This document shows, in pieces, positions 1-10,400 of a stretch of DNA of 64,000 bases (positions are counted from its first letter, which is position 1; each line of letters opens with the position of its first letter). The notes below the pieces were generated by a model. It saw nothing but the letters and a program-made list of their open reading frames with translations. It made no database searches and was not told where the DNA came from. This DNA is from Geotrypetes seraphini (Eukaryota; Chordata; Amphibia; Gymnophiona; Dermophiidae), in assembly GCF_902459505.1 (NCBI RefSeq), contig NC_047096.1, forward strand, positions 2,852,001 to 2,916,000, written 5' to 3'. The translations under genes were made by a program, and so were the position numbers.

Positions 1-371
1 ACCCATCCAAACCTTTCTTGAACCCCTGTACAGAGTTCTGGCTTATCACCTCCTCTGGAAGCTTGTTCCATGTGTCCACCACCCTCTGGGTAAAAAAGAA
101 CTTCCTAGCATTTGTTCTAAACCTGTCCCCTTTCAATTTCTCCGAGTGACCCCTAGTGCTTGTGGCTCCCCACAGTTTGAAGAATCTGTTCTTATTCACT
201 TTCTCTATGCCCTTTAGGATTTTGAAAGTTTCTATCATGTCCCCTCTAAGTCTCCTCTTCTCCAGGGAGAACAGCCCCAGCTTTTTTAACCTGTCAGCGT
301 ATGAGAAATTTTCCATACCTTTTATCAGTTTAGTCGCCCTCCTCTGCACTCCCTCGAGTACCGCCATATCC
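1..371 (-). mobile_element. CR1 LINE, 3' end of ORF2
   Basis: The minus strand reads [20 protein letters not shown], then KGIEKVNKNRFF, ATSTRGHSEKLKG and [19 protein letters not shown], the classic C-terminus of CR1 ORF2. It is cut by the window edge on its 3' side and by an L2-like LINE on the other. Confidence 0.85.
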
Positions 372-1311
372 CTCTATGCAGATGACATCACCATAGTTCT
401 TCCCTTCACAAACCTAACCTCCGAGACAAAGAATCACCTGGCTTTCGTCCTAAAACAAATCGAACTATGGACAACAGAATTCAAACTAAAACTTAACTCA
501 GGTAAAACAAAATTTTTTCTGGCGAGCCCAAACGATAAAATCAAAGATTAAAAACTTTCCTTGAACGGTCAGGACTTCCCTATTCTCGATTCCATAAAAA
601 TTCTAGGAGTGACTCTCGACCAATACCTTACTTTAGACGCTCACACGGATCTACTGACCAGAAAATGCTTCTCAACATTAGCATCATTCCGTCTACTAGT
701 ACAATCTTCTATTCTAAGCATGCTGGACTATTGCAACATTATTTACTTCAAGAAAACCCTTCGTATTATTCAAAATTCAGCAGATTTTCGGTTTAAAAAA
801 ATGGGAACACATAAGTCCCTATTATCAAAAATTTCACTGGCTGCCCCTCGAGGCTGGAGTATTATTTAAATTCTCCTGTCTTTGTTTCAAATCAATCTTT
901 GGTCTGGCCCCTATATACCTGGTCTCCCACTTCAACTTGGGTTGCACTACTAGGCCCACACGTAAAATCCACATATTTACACAGCCAACAATAAAGTCCT
1001 GCCGTTATAAAAGATTCCTGGACAGAACTCTAGCCTTCCAGGCAGGTAAACTGAACGATTGGCTGGGTAACATTATCATGCTCTCCTCATCCTATATTAG
1101 TTTTAGAAAATTAGTAAAAACGAAACTGTTCAACCGATTTGTCACCTAAGAATTTGTTGTTCATTATCTCTCCTATTCTGTATACTCAATCCATTGCTTC
1201 TACATTGTAACTACGTCGCTGACTGTCCAGCTCCTCTTATTTGTAAACCGCTTCAAACCACCATGGCTTTGGCGGTATATAAGAAATAAAATTATTATTA
1301 TTATTATTACT
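372..1311 (+). mobile_element. L2-like LINE, reverse transcriptase to 3' tail
   Basis: The reverse transcriptase YADD motif lies at 375-386, followed by IKILGVTLD, SMLDYCNIIY and IIQNSA. Stops and frame shifts break it. The 3' end has GTAAACCGCTTCAAACCACC and a tail of ATT repeats at about 1288-1311. The clade call (L2 against related Jockey-group LINEs) is from motif style only. Confidence 0.75.
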
Positions 1312-1515
1312 AAGTCTATTCCCTTCAGTTTTTGAACGTTTCGATCAAGTCCCCTCTCAGTCTCCTCTGTTCAAGGGAGAAGAGGCCCAGTTTCTCTAAT
1401 CTCTCACGGTACGGCAACTCCTCCAGCCCCTTAACCATTTTAGTCACTCTTCTCTGGACCCTTTCGAGTTATACTGTGTCCTTCTTCATGTACGGTGACC
1501 GTCCGGAAATAGTTC
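1312..1515 (-). mobile_element. CR1 fragment
   Basis: Antisense CR1 text for the same ORF2 segment as the copy at 1-371, hence a separate insertion. It begins directly after the ATT tail of the LINE. Confidence 0.75.
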
Positions 1516-1524
1516 TTAATGGAA

Positions 1525-1825
1525 AGGATGGGGGATGCATGTAATATCCTCCCAGTGTTGCTGGTGGGGACAAACCCAGTGATGGAATTCAAAAAGACAT
1601 GGGATAAGCAGAGAGGGTCTTGTCAAGCATGAGGATAGGACGGAAGGAAGCTTTAAATTACTTCACATAATGAAGAAAGGCATGAAGACTGCAACCTCCA
1701 TTGAACGGCAGGTACAATATTTGGCATTTAGCTAAGTACTTGGAACCTGGGTTGGCTACTGTTGGAAGCAGGATACTGGGCTTGATGGACCTTTGGTCTG
1801 TCCCAGTATGCCAGTTCTTAAAAAT
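1525..1825 (+). mobile_element. CR1 3' end
   Basis: Sense-strand CR1 3' region ending in the recurrent words GGATACTGGGCTTGATGGAC and GTCTGTCCCAGTATG. Confidence 0.65.
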
Positions 1826-2944
1826 AGAAGATGGCGAGAATCACTTAAGGGCGTAAGGAGTTCCAGAGATGTGAGGGTCCGTCACCAGTTTAATCATGTG
1901 GCAGACCCAGAGGCTGATCTCTGGGACATTGATTTGAGCTGGTCCATCGTGCCTTAGGCCCAAAACCTCCAGACAGACCAAAACACATAGTGACCTGGAT
2001 TCCTGCAAAAGGAAAAGATTTTTCAGGTGGCCCTTGTGCTCTTTGAAACTGTTTGTAGATATTTCCGCCATCACGCTGCAATGCCAAAGGGAGTTCCAAG
2101 AAGTTACACGCTGTCTCTCATCTAACAGCGTTGGCCTCTCTTGCTTTACATAAGCAAAAATCAAAGCTTCTCTGCATTGATCAGTTCATCCAAATACATA
2201 CATTATCTACCAACCCTTTCCAAATATGGAATAAATTGATAGGGCAAAACCTCCCTTTGATGAATCCATGCATCTGGCCCTGTCGCTAAATTCACAAGGA
2301 CCCCAAAAGCTCCCTTGGCAGAATGGGTGTTCATTCTTCCAGATTTGTGCAAGCATAAATTAAGTAGCACGCTCTTAAACTCTCAACCATTGGGTGTTAG
2401 CAACTAATTATTCAAATTAACTGACACTCGTTAAAATGTGTGCACGCCGGGCACTGTTCTATAAGGCATGGCACCTAGCTCTGCAAGCATGTACCCCAAA
2501 AAGGAGGCGTGGCCAAGTCTGGGTCAGGGGTGCCAGCATTTATGGCAAGTTTCAGTCGGTGTGAAGTTGGCGCAAAAATCAACACTACATATCAGTGCGT
2601 ACTCTTTATAGAATAACGCTTAGCCCCTAATTTTGGGGGCATCCATTTTTCAAAGCCATTTATAGAATTCCCCCCCCCCCCCCTCCCCATTATGCAGCAG
2701 ACTTTTCAGTCCTCTCTAGGACTTGTACGAGAGTGGCATGAAAATGATGCCGTGGGCAGAATATCTTTATACGCACAAAGCTGAAATGGTTTAGAAAGGA
2801 AATACTGTAATGCGTTTGACGAGGATTTCTCTTTAACATTGCTCTGCGCAGTGATCCACCTATTTTCAGCATGTGCAAATCAGCTTTGCCATGAAATAGA
2901 AGCTAGTCTTAGAGGCTACACTTGACGCTGGAAGCTGTACGTTC
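1826..2944. other. Unrecognised stretch
   Basis: No gene was found. A C-run occupies 2670-2688, and the preceding 250 bases have the look of an old repeat ending at TTTATAGAATTCCCCC. Nothing else was recognised. Confidence 0.3.
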
Positions 2945-2948
2945 TTAA

Positions 2949-3034
2949 CCCTTTAATTGGATCAGAAGCAACAGGGGTTTCCTATGGCTCCAAATGCCAC
3001 CGTTGCTCTCAATTAGCATCTGCCAATTAAAGGG
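2949..3034. mobile_element. 86-bp piggyBac-like MITE
   Basis: A TTAA at 2945-2948 and another at 3035-3038 bracket inverted ends CCCTTTAATTGG and CCAATTAAAGGG. A TTAA target plus CCC termini is the piggyBac pattern. The interior is unrelated and too short to code. Confidence 0.6.
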
Positions 3035-3251
3035 TTAAGATTACATGAACGTCCATCGCTTTCTCCTCTGGGATGTCCCCTTACACACAGCCAAAGTAGG
3101 TGGAAGCTTAAAATTCATGGAGGTGGATTCAGTCAGTCAATCTGTGTAACAATTATGACTCGCTGAGTGAAAAAGTACCAAACGTGGGGTTCCATAAAGG
3201 TTATAGACGTTTGGAGAGGTAAATTAGGGCAACCTTGATTGTGTCCTAGAT

Positions 3252-3419
3252 CAGTGGTTCCCAAGCAGGCCAATCGGGTTTTCAGGCTAGCCCTAATGAA
3301 TTTGCATGAGAGAGATTTGCATGTAATGGAAGTGACAGGCATGCAAATCTGCCCCATGCATATTCATTAGGGCTAGCCTGAAAACCCGATTGGCCTGCTG
3401 GTCCTCCAGGACAGGGTCA
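3252..3419. mobile_element. Palindromic hAT-type MITE (CAGTGGTTCCCAA family)
   Basis: Starts CAGTGGTTCCCAAG, and its arms mirror each other around ATGCATATTCAT and ATTTGCAT words. The right terminus is truncated (ends GGACAGGGTCAGT). Same family as 10927-11261. Confidence 0.7.
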
Positions 3420-4938
3420 GTAGAATAGGACTGTGCAATTTTTTTTTTTTTTTTTTTGCAACTTTGATGTTTTTAATGTGCTACAGCTTAAAAACAAATG
3501 GGATGTGTGATTTTTGGAGTTAATTACTTTATCGTTTCTCATTTTTGCAAAGCCATAGATAGTCCAACCCTGAGGCTGAAATTATGCAGTTGATATGCCT
3601 CTATCTTGTGGTATAAATAAGTCACCTACCCACTTTTGGTAACTTTTTGCTCAGTGGCTCATATGTATTACACTCACATACTTCCCAACAAACCCTCTGA
3701 AAATGTGTCGTATAGAAGAAGGATGAAACACCGGGATGTCAGTAGCGGACAAGGATGGGATGGGTTTTGCCAAGGCCAGATTTGAAGCTGAAGGAGTCTA
3801 ACATGTTATGAGCACAAGGCAGTTGCTGACAGTCTCCCCTCACCTCCCTAAATCCAGCTGCAGATTGAGTGCCAGGTCTCTGGGTATAGCTGGTCCAGGG
3901 ATAGTGGCAAGGGAGGAAGAGGAGGGATGGAGTCAAAGACCCACTGAAGGAGGGAGGGGGAAGGGAGGAGCTCACCCTAATGCAGTGTTTCTAAGAAGCA
4001 CACACACACACACACACGGGCACTGTTAGACTAGGACCATCAGCCTGACAAGGACCAGAGGATTCCCTCTTCCGTCTCTTCTATGTCACATGTGCCGCTC
4101 CAGCGCTCCTCTGCCAGGTTTTCTGCACAGCAGCATCAGTGAGGTAGGTGCCAATCCCTCCCTGTTCCTCTGCATAGCTGCAATCTGGCCACATCAATGC
4201 AGCGGGAGAGAACTTTCCCAATCCACCGTGAGAAATGGGGGTTCTCATCCAAGCGACATTCCCAAGCCATCAGGATTAGCCGTCTCCAGGCAGCCCTGCA
4301 GTAAGTCGCTAATTCTGCTCTGCTTTTTCAGCCTGCTAATGCTGGTATGGTTCAAAAGTGGGACGTGGCTGACATCATTGCAGGCTGTTATGGAGAGCAC
4401 AGCTGAGGAAGAGGGTGAGCCAGTTCAGCAAGAAGGGATCATGAGGAAGACCCCAGACAGGTTCCTGCTTACAAGGAGGAAAGCCTGGAATTTCATTTTG
4501 GGAGCAGTAGCTGCTAAGGGCCTAGATTCCCTCCCTTCTCCTGGAGATGGTTTGGGGCTGGCTCCGTGCTGCAGGGTAGGAGGGTGGCTCTGACCTGAAT
4601 GCAGCAGAAACAAACAGGAGCCGAGCTGAAGTTTGGGGCACAGGTCGGAGGAGAGACAAGCTCTAGCCCTCTCCCCTGTGCTCCAGGAAGGCTGGGGGCT
4701 TCTTAGCAGGATGATCAGGGCAAGGTCATTCGGAGCTGGGAGAGTGTCACTAGCCTGTCATTTGACCAGGGAAAACATGCCCAGAGCATTAGTGAGTCAG
4801 TCGCCTCATGGCACAGTGTCAGACTGGGTACTATTTGTATCTGTCTCCGGAGCTGTGCCAATTGCAACGCTGCACTGTTAGAACACAACGGACGGGGTTG
4901 AAGCTGGCACTGGCATGACAGAAACAGTCAGAGCTGAG
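3420..4938. other. Mostly unique DNA upstream of CNTN2
   Basis: No repeat family was recognised apart from a T-run (3440-3456) and a CA microsatellite (3999-4017). A 167-codon frame at 4090-4593 has no recognisable similarity. A GTAGGT donor-like word follows 4143, so a non-coding first exon of CNTN2 could lie near 4060-4143, but nothing confirms it. Confidence 0.25.
3999..4017. repeat. (CA)n microsatellite
   Basis: About nine CA units, uninterrupted. Confidence 0.9.
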
Positions 4939-4939
4939 A

Positions 4940-5184
4940 AGCTAAAGGGGACTTGTATACCGCCTTTTTCTAGTTTTACAGCCACACTTAAAGCAGTTTA
5001 TATACAGGTACGTCAAGCATTTTCCTTGTCTGTCCTGGGGGGGCTCACAATCTATCTAATGTACCTGGCACAATGGGGGGATTAAGTGACTTGCCCAGGG
5101 TCACAAGGAGCAGTGTGGGTTTGAACCCACAACCTCAGGGTACTAAGGCTGTAGCTCTAACCACTTTGCCACACTCTCCTCCAA
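4940..5184 (-). mobile_element. CORE-type tRNA-SINE
   Basis: The reverse strand shows a tRNA-like head with GTTGTGGGTTCAAACCCAC (B box), then the MIR/CORE-like GTGACCCTGGGCAAGTCACT and a LINE-like tail with AGATTGTGAGCC. Confidence 0.75.
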
Positions 5185-5335
5185 TAGAGTATCAGAAGTG
5201 AGCCAAGTATAGAACAATGAAGCCATTGTGACATCACTGATGAGGCTGGCTCTTATTGGTGGAATGAGGCATTATGACATCAGGGAAAGGGGTTGGGCCT
5301 TGTATGTATACCATCATTTACTATGTTATGTTATG
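5185..5335 (-). repeat. CR1-associated core module
   Basis: Carries the words ATTGTGACATCACTGATGAG and GGTGGAATGAGGCATTATGA that recur about ten times in the window, next to CR1 3' ends and inside hAT elements. Confidence 0.55.
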
Positions 5336-5520
5336 TTACCTTAGTTATACAACCACACTCAAAGCACTTCAAGCATTTCTCCCTGTCTGTCCTGGGGGGC
5401 TCACAATCTATCTAATGTACCTGGGCATTGGGAGGATTAAGTGACTTGCCCAGGGTTACAGGTTTGAACCCACAACCTTGGAGTGCCGAGGCTGTAGCTG
5501 TAACCACTACACCTCACTGG
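5336..5520 (-). mobile_element. CORE-type tRNA-SINE, second copy
   Basis: Same structure as 4940-5184: B-box word GGTTGTGGGTTCAAACC, ACCCTGGGCAAGTCACTTAA, and a 3' end with a short repeated ATGTT/ACATA tail. Confidence 0.75.
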
Positions 5521-6224
5521 GTTAGGGGATGTGTGGCCAGACAGACAGGGTGACACTATACCATCAGCACCACTGGAAAGCACAAAATTAAGCCCACATT
5601 AGATAAGATGATATATTCAAATATATTTATTGAGCACAACAATAGTAAGTAACAAGCAAATACCCAGTAAGGGTATTCTTAGGTTCTTATAGACTTTTCT
5701 TCCATAAATTTGTACCAATCTTTCCCCCAGATTCCCTAACTGCTTATATGACATCCTCCAACAATCAGTTCTAGAGCTTAACTCTTCATTGAGTGAAAAA
5801 AATGATTTCTTTGATTTGTTTGAAGGTAACTGTTTATTTGGGGGTTTTTGGAAGCCCTTTTTGCAAACCTGCTTTTTACCCCCTTTGTGGTTTTCATAGT
5901 GCTGGTGGTTTTTGTTTCTACATATGTAAAGCAACTTATTTGCATATCATTTTCTACACAGAAATGCTTTGGTCCAACACAGATTGGGAATAGCTGGAGG
6001 TGAAGGTGGGGAGGATGGGGTTATTTATACAGAAGGTCTCAAAGGGAAAATGGGCTCCGAGTTGGTTCGCTGGAGCCCCAGGATCAGCTGCAGAAAGAGA
6101 GAGAGAGAGCTCAGAGCATCCGTTCCACAAGGTCTATTAAGGCCCCATATCTATCTTCCCCTCCAAATTTCACATGCTTATGCTGATGGAGGTATTATTA
6201 AATATGTTCTATGCAGAACAGTCA
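5521..6224. other. Unrecognised stretch
   Basis: Nothing identifiable as gene or repeat. Several overlapping short open frames on both strands have no recognisable content. Confidence 0.3.
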
Positions 6225-6645
6225 TAAGAACATACTAATAACCATACGGGGCCAGACCGAAGGTCCATCAAGCCCAGTATCCTGTTTCTAGCAGTGGCCA
6301 ACCCAGGTCCCAAGTACCAGGCAGAAACCCAAATACAGGTAGTATCAACATTCCAGAGCTGAGACTGTGATGTCATAATGCTTCATTCCACCAATGCCTA
6401 AGAGCCAACCTCAGCAGTGATGTCACAATGGCTTGGTTGTCCTAGACTCGGCTCACATAAGAACATAAGAATTGCTGTACTGGGACAGACCGAAGGGCCA
6501 TCGAGCCCAGTATCCTGTTTCCAACAGTGGCCAACCCAGGTCCCAAGTACCTGGCAAGATCCCAAGGAGTAAAACAGATTTTATGCTGTTTATCCTAGGA
6601 ATAAGCAGTGCATTTCCCCAAGTCCATCTTATTATTGTAGAGCTG
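6225..6645 (-). mobile_element. CR1 3' end with core module, doubled
   Basis: Two successive antisense CR1 3' ends (GACCGAAGGTCCATCAAGCC at about 6256 and a near copy at about 6490) are joined by the core module with GTGATGTCATAATG at about 6369. Confidence 0.7.
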
Positions 6646-7376
6646 GAGTAATTTATGTTGATCCCACATGTAATAAGCCATTATAATAGGTCCCCCTAGC
6701 AGTAGCTATTAAGCAAGCTCTACCCCCAACTTGCAACTCTTCAGGGCCTCTCTCCCCTTTCTGTCTGATGCATCATTGCATGCCTGGGTAAATCACTTGT
6801 CTATGTTCTCCTAAACCGGTCCAGCACAAGTGACCCGTCTATCACCCCTAACCTCCTGTCCATTAGGCGTCTGCCCAAGAGGCCGGGGAGCACCATCTCT
6901 CCAAGGTCAACCAGACTAATGGAGCCCTTCGTGTGCTCCCCTGGGCCCTGTAATTGAGGACTAGCATCTCACAACTGTCCGCTGAGAAATGGATTGAGCT
7001 TTTTATACACAAACCCTCCCCCCCCCCCAGCAGGCAGATATAACAAGGCTGTTACTCAGACTACATGTAAAGCAGGAAGACAGCACTGACGGCTCAGGCT
7101 CCAGCTTGGACTCAGGGAAGGAGACTGCTGAAAATGGCTGTGGCCCTGATATGAAGGTGCAGAAGTTATTTCAGAAAGACAGCAGGCCTAAGGACTTAGG
7201 ACCGCAAAGAAAGGGAAAAGAGCTTAGAAGGCAGGGCCAGGGTTTGTGAGAAGCAGCTGCTTCTTTCAGATGCACAATCAGCATTTCCCAAGGTTGCAAA
7301 GGCTGAGAAGCAGTCGCCTTGGGACCTGAGTGAAATACATGGAAGATAATGGGCTGCCTTTTCTCCTCCTCTCCAG
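6646..7376. other. Region before the first coding exon of CNTN2
   Basis: No repeat was recognised except a C-run at 7018-7028. It may hold 5'UTR sequence, since it runs into pyrimidine-rich acceptors ending at 7376 and 7403. Confidence 0.25.
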
Positions 7377-7426
7377 GTCCTCGCTTCCCCTTCACCTTTC
7401 CAGAGAGGCCAGTAACCCTCTTCAGA

Positions 7427-7481
7427 ATGGGACTACCCCTGGCTTGTCTTCTCTTCTCCTCTGCTGTCTTCTCCATGTCAG
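7427..7481 (+). CDS. CNTN2: CNTN2 coding exon 1: signal peptide
   Basis: Residues 1-18, ending in phase 1 at a GTAAGA donor. ATG is followed by a leucine/serine-rich hydrophobic stretch ([15 protein letters not shown]). This is the only ATG that splices in frame to exon 2. Two pyrimidine-rich acceptors upstream, ending at 7376 and 7403, could begin this exon with a short 5'UTR. Confidence 0.93.
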
Positions 7482-10400
7482 GTAAGAGATGAGCCTCAGG
7501 GGTGGGAGGTGAGAAGGGGTTTTCCTGTGGGGGGTTTTTATTCTTACATCTGCTTCAGTGAACTTGGGGGGGGGGGAAGCACAATTTCTTTTTTTAATGA
7601 CTAAGAACATGAAAAATATATGCACACTGTCGGCACTGAGCCTTGGTCTGTAAAGGGCTCAGAACGTCCTGGCACAGCCCTTGTGCATATGTCCAGCGAA
7701 GGGGAGGGGGGAGCAAGAAAGCTTTTCGGCGTGGCTGGACGTAAGTCGGGTTACCAGACGTCCAGATTCCTTTTGAGGACATGTCTGGGGGTCCAGGCGG
7801 CTTTTCAAAACCCGGCATTTTGTCCGGCTTTTGAAAAGCCTCCTCTAAATCGCGTCGGGCAGGAAGAAATCCGCGCATGACATCACGCGCACCCTAGACG
7901 TAGGAAGCAATAGGGTACATGTATGGGGGGCGAGAAAAAGCTGCTGCCTCCGCCAGAGGAGAAGTGGGAAGGCAAGTGTGGCTGTAAAAGCTCCAGAGCC
8001 GTCAGTCGGTTTTAGTTGTTAGGGAAAGCAGTTCCAGCGCCGTTGTTCTAAGCATTGCACGGAATTGCTAAGACGCTCGTTTGGACGCTAGTGAGCTCGT
8101 TAATCTAATCGAATCTCGCTCGAGGAGCGCAGAGACTCGCTCGAGGAGCGCAGAGAGAGGGGGGACATGATCGAGACGTTCAAGTATCTTACGGGCCGCA
8201 TCGAGGCGGAGGAAGATATCTTCTTTTTCAAGGGTCCCACGACAACAAGAGGGCATCCGTCGAAAATCAGGGGCGGGAAACTACGAGGTGACACCAGGAA
8301 ATTCTTTTTCACTGAAAGAGTGGTTGATCGCTGGAATAGTCTTCCACTACAGGTGATTGAGGCCAGCAGCGTGCCTGATTTTAAGGCCAAATGGGATCGG
8401 CACATGGGATCTATTCACAGGGCAAAGGTAGGGGAGGGACATTAGGGTGGGCAGACTGGATGGGCCGTGGGCCCTTATCTGCCGTCTATTTCTATGTTTC
8501 TATGACCATTGGTCTGACCCAATAGAGCTATTCTTATGTTCTTATGTGAGCCAAATACAGCATAAGACAATTAAGCTATTGTACAAGTAACACCACTGAT
8601 GAGGTTGGCTCTGAGGCACTGTGAAATGAGGCATTATGACATCATGATCTCAGCTCTGGAATGTTGCTACTTCTTGGGGTTTGGCCAGGTACTAGGGACC
8701 TGGATTGGCCACCATGAGAATGGGCAACTGGGCTTGATGGTGACACCAGGAAATTCTTTTTCACTGAAAGAGTGGTTGATCGCTGGAATAGTCTTCCACT
8801 ACAGGTGATTGAGGCCAGCAGCGTGCCTGATTTTAAGGCCAAATGGGATCGGCACATGGGATCTATTCACAGGGCAAAGGTAGAGGAGGGACATTAAGGT
8901 GGGCAGACTAGATGGGCCGTGGGCCCTTATCTGCCGTCTATTTCTATGTTTCTATGTTTCTTTGATTTTATATACCGATTCATCTCAACTCAGTTAACAA
9001 AATATTCATAAAATTATACAGGAGATTAGAACAGTTTGGAGGGAGAAGTTTTCATTCTATAATCACATGTTGGTGCCCAGATGCCATTACAGAACTGGCA
9101 CTCAGGGTGTGGCACTGGAGTGCATAAAATGAGGCACCAACTTGCAGAATTGCCCCATGCTGTCATGTTCCTTTTCTGCTTATTTCATTTGTTAAAAGCA
9201 TAGGATGTGCTGTCGACATTTCCTGTGCCGGAGCAAACAGAAGCCTATCAGGTGCCCTATAGGGCAAGAACCCATAATCCACAGCTTGCCAAACTATGGT
9301 TTGGGTCAGAGAACCTGCCTTTGGAGTCATGACCTAGGCAGGCCCCTCCATAGGTTCATCATTATTCTGCACCTCCATGGGGTCATGAGCATGGGATCGC
9401 ACCCACAAAAAGATTGGGGAGCATGCTTTAATCACAACTTCTTTACTCCTCTCCAGTCTGGTGTCCAATAGAATGTACCACAAGCAATTACGGACCTGTG
9501 TTCGAAGAGCAACCCGCCAATACCCTCTTTCCTGAAGGCTCAAAAGAAGAAAGAGCCAGCTTCTCCTGCCGTGCCAGAGCTAACCCTCCTGCGACATACA
9601 GGTGAGGATGATCCCGGTCCCTCCCACTGGCAGACGATCTCAGGGTAGCAAAATGGCACAGTAAAGCAGTGGCCAGAGTAGAGAGGCTCTAGGACATAGT
9701 CACTGGGGCTATTTAACATATTTAGAAATGATCTTGAAATTGGAACGACGAGTGAGGTGATTAAATTTGCAGATGACACTAAACTGTTCAAAGTTGTTAA
9801 AACACATGCGGATTGTGAAAAATTGCAGGTGGACCTTAGGAAATTGGAAGACCAGGCGTCCAAGTGGCAGATGAAATTTAATGTGGACAAATGCAAAGTG
9901 ATGCACATTGGGAAGAATAACCTGAATCATAGTTACTGAATGCTAGGATCCACCTTGGGGATTAGCGCCCAAGAAAAGGATCCGGGTGTCATCGTAAACA
10001 ATACGATGAAACCTTCCGCCCAATGTGTGGCGGCGGCCAAAAAATCAAACAGGATGCTTGGAATTATTAAAAAAGGGATGGTTAACAAGACTAAGAATGT
10101 TATAATGCCCCTGTATCGCTCCATGATGTATCCTCATCTTGAATATTGCACACAGTTCTGGTCACCATATCTGAAAGAAATATAGACTGCAATTAGAAAA
10201 GATTGAAAGAAGAGTGACCAAAATGATAAGAGGGATGCAACTCCTCATGTGTGAGGATAGACGAAAAAGGTTTAAATGAGATGGCTGAGGGGGGTTATAA
10301 TTGAGGTCACACTATAAAAATAACTAAAAGCAGGGGCCATTCAATGAAATTATACGGAAATACTTTTAAAACCAATAGGAGGAAATATTTTTTCACTCAG

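Noticed and set aside
4060-4143. Possible non-coding first exon of CNTN2 ending at a GTAGGT donor
   Set aside because: A single donor-like word in unique DNA is not enough. RNA data would be needed.
4090-4593. 167-codon open frame upstream of CNTN2
   Set aside because: No recognisable domain, biased composition, and no splice or promoter support.
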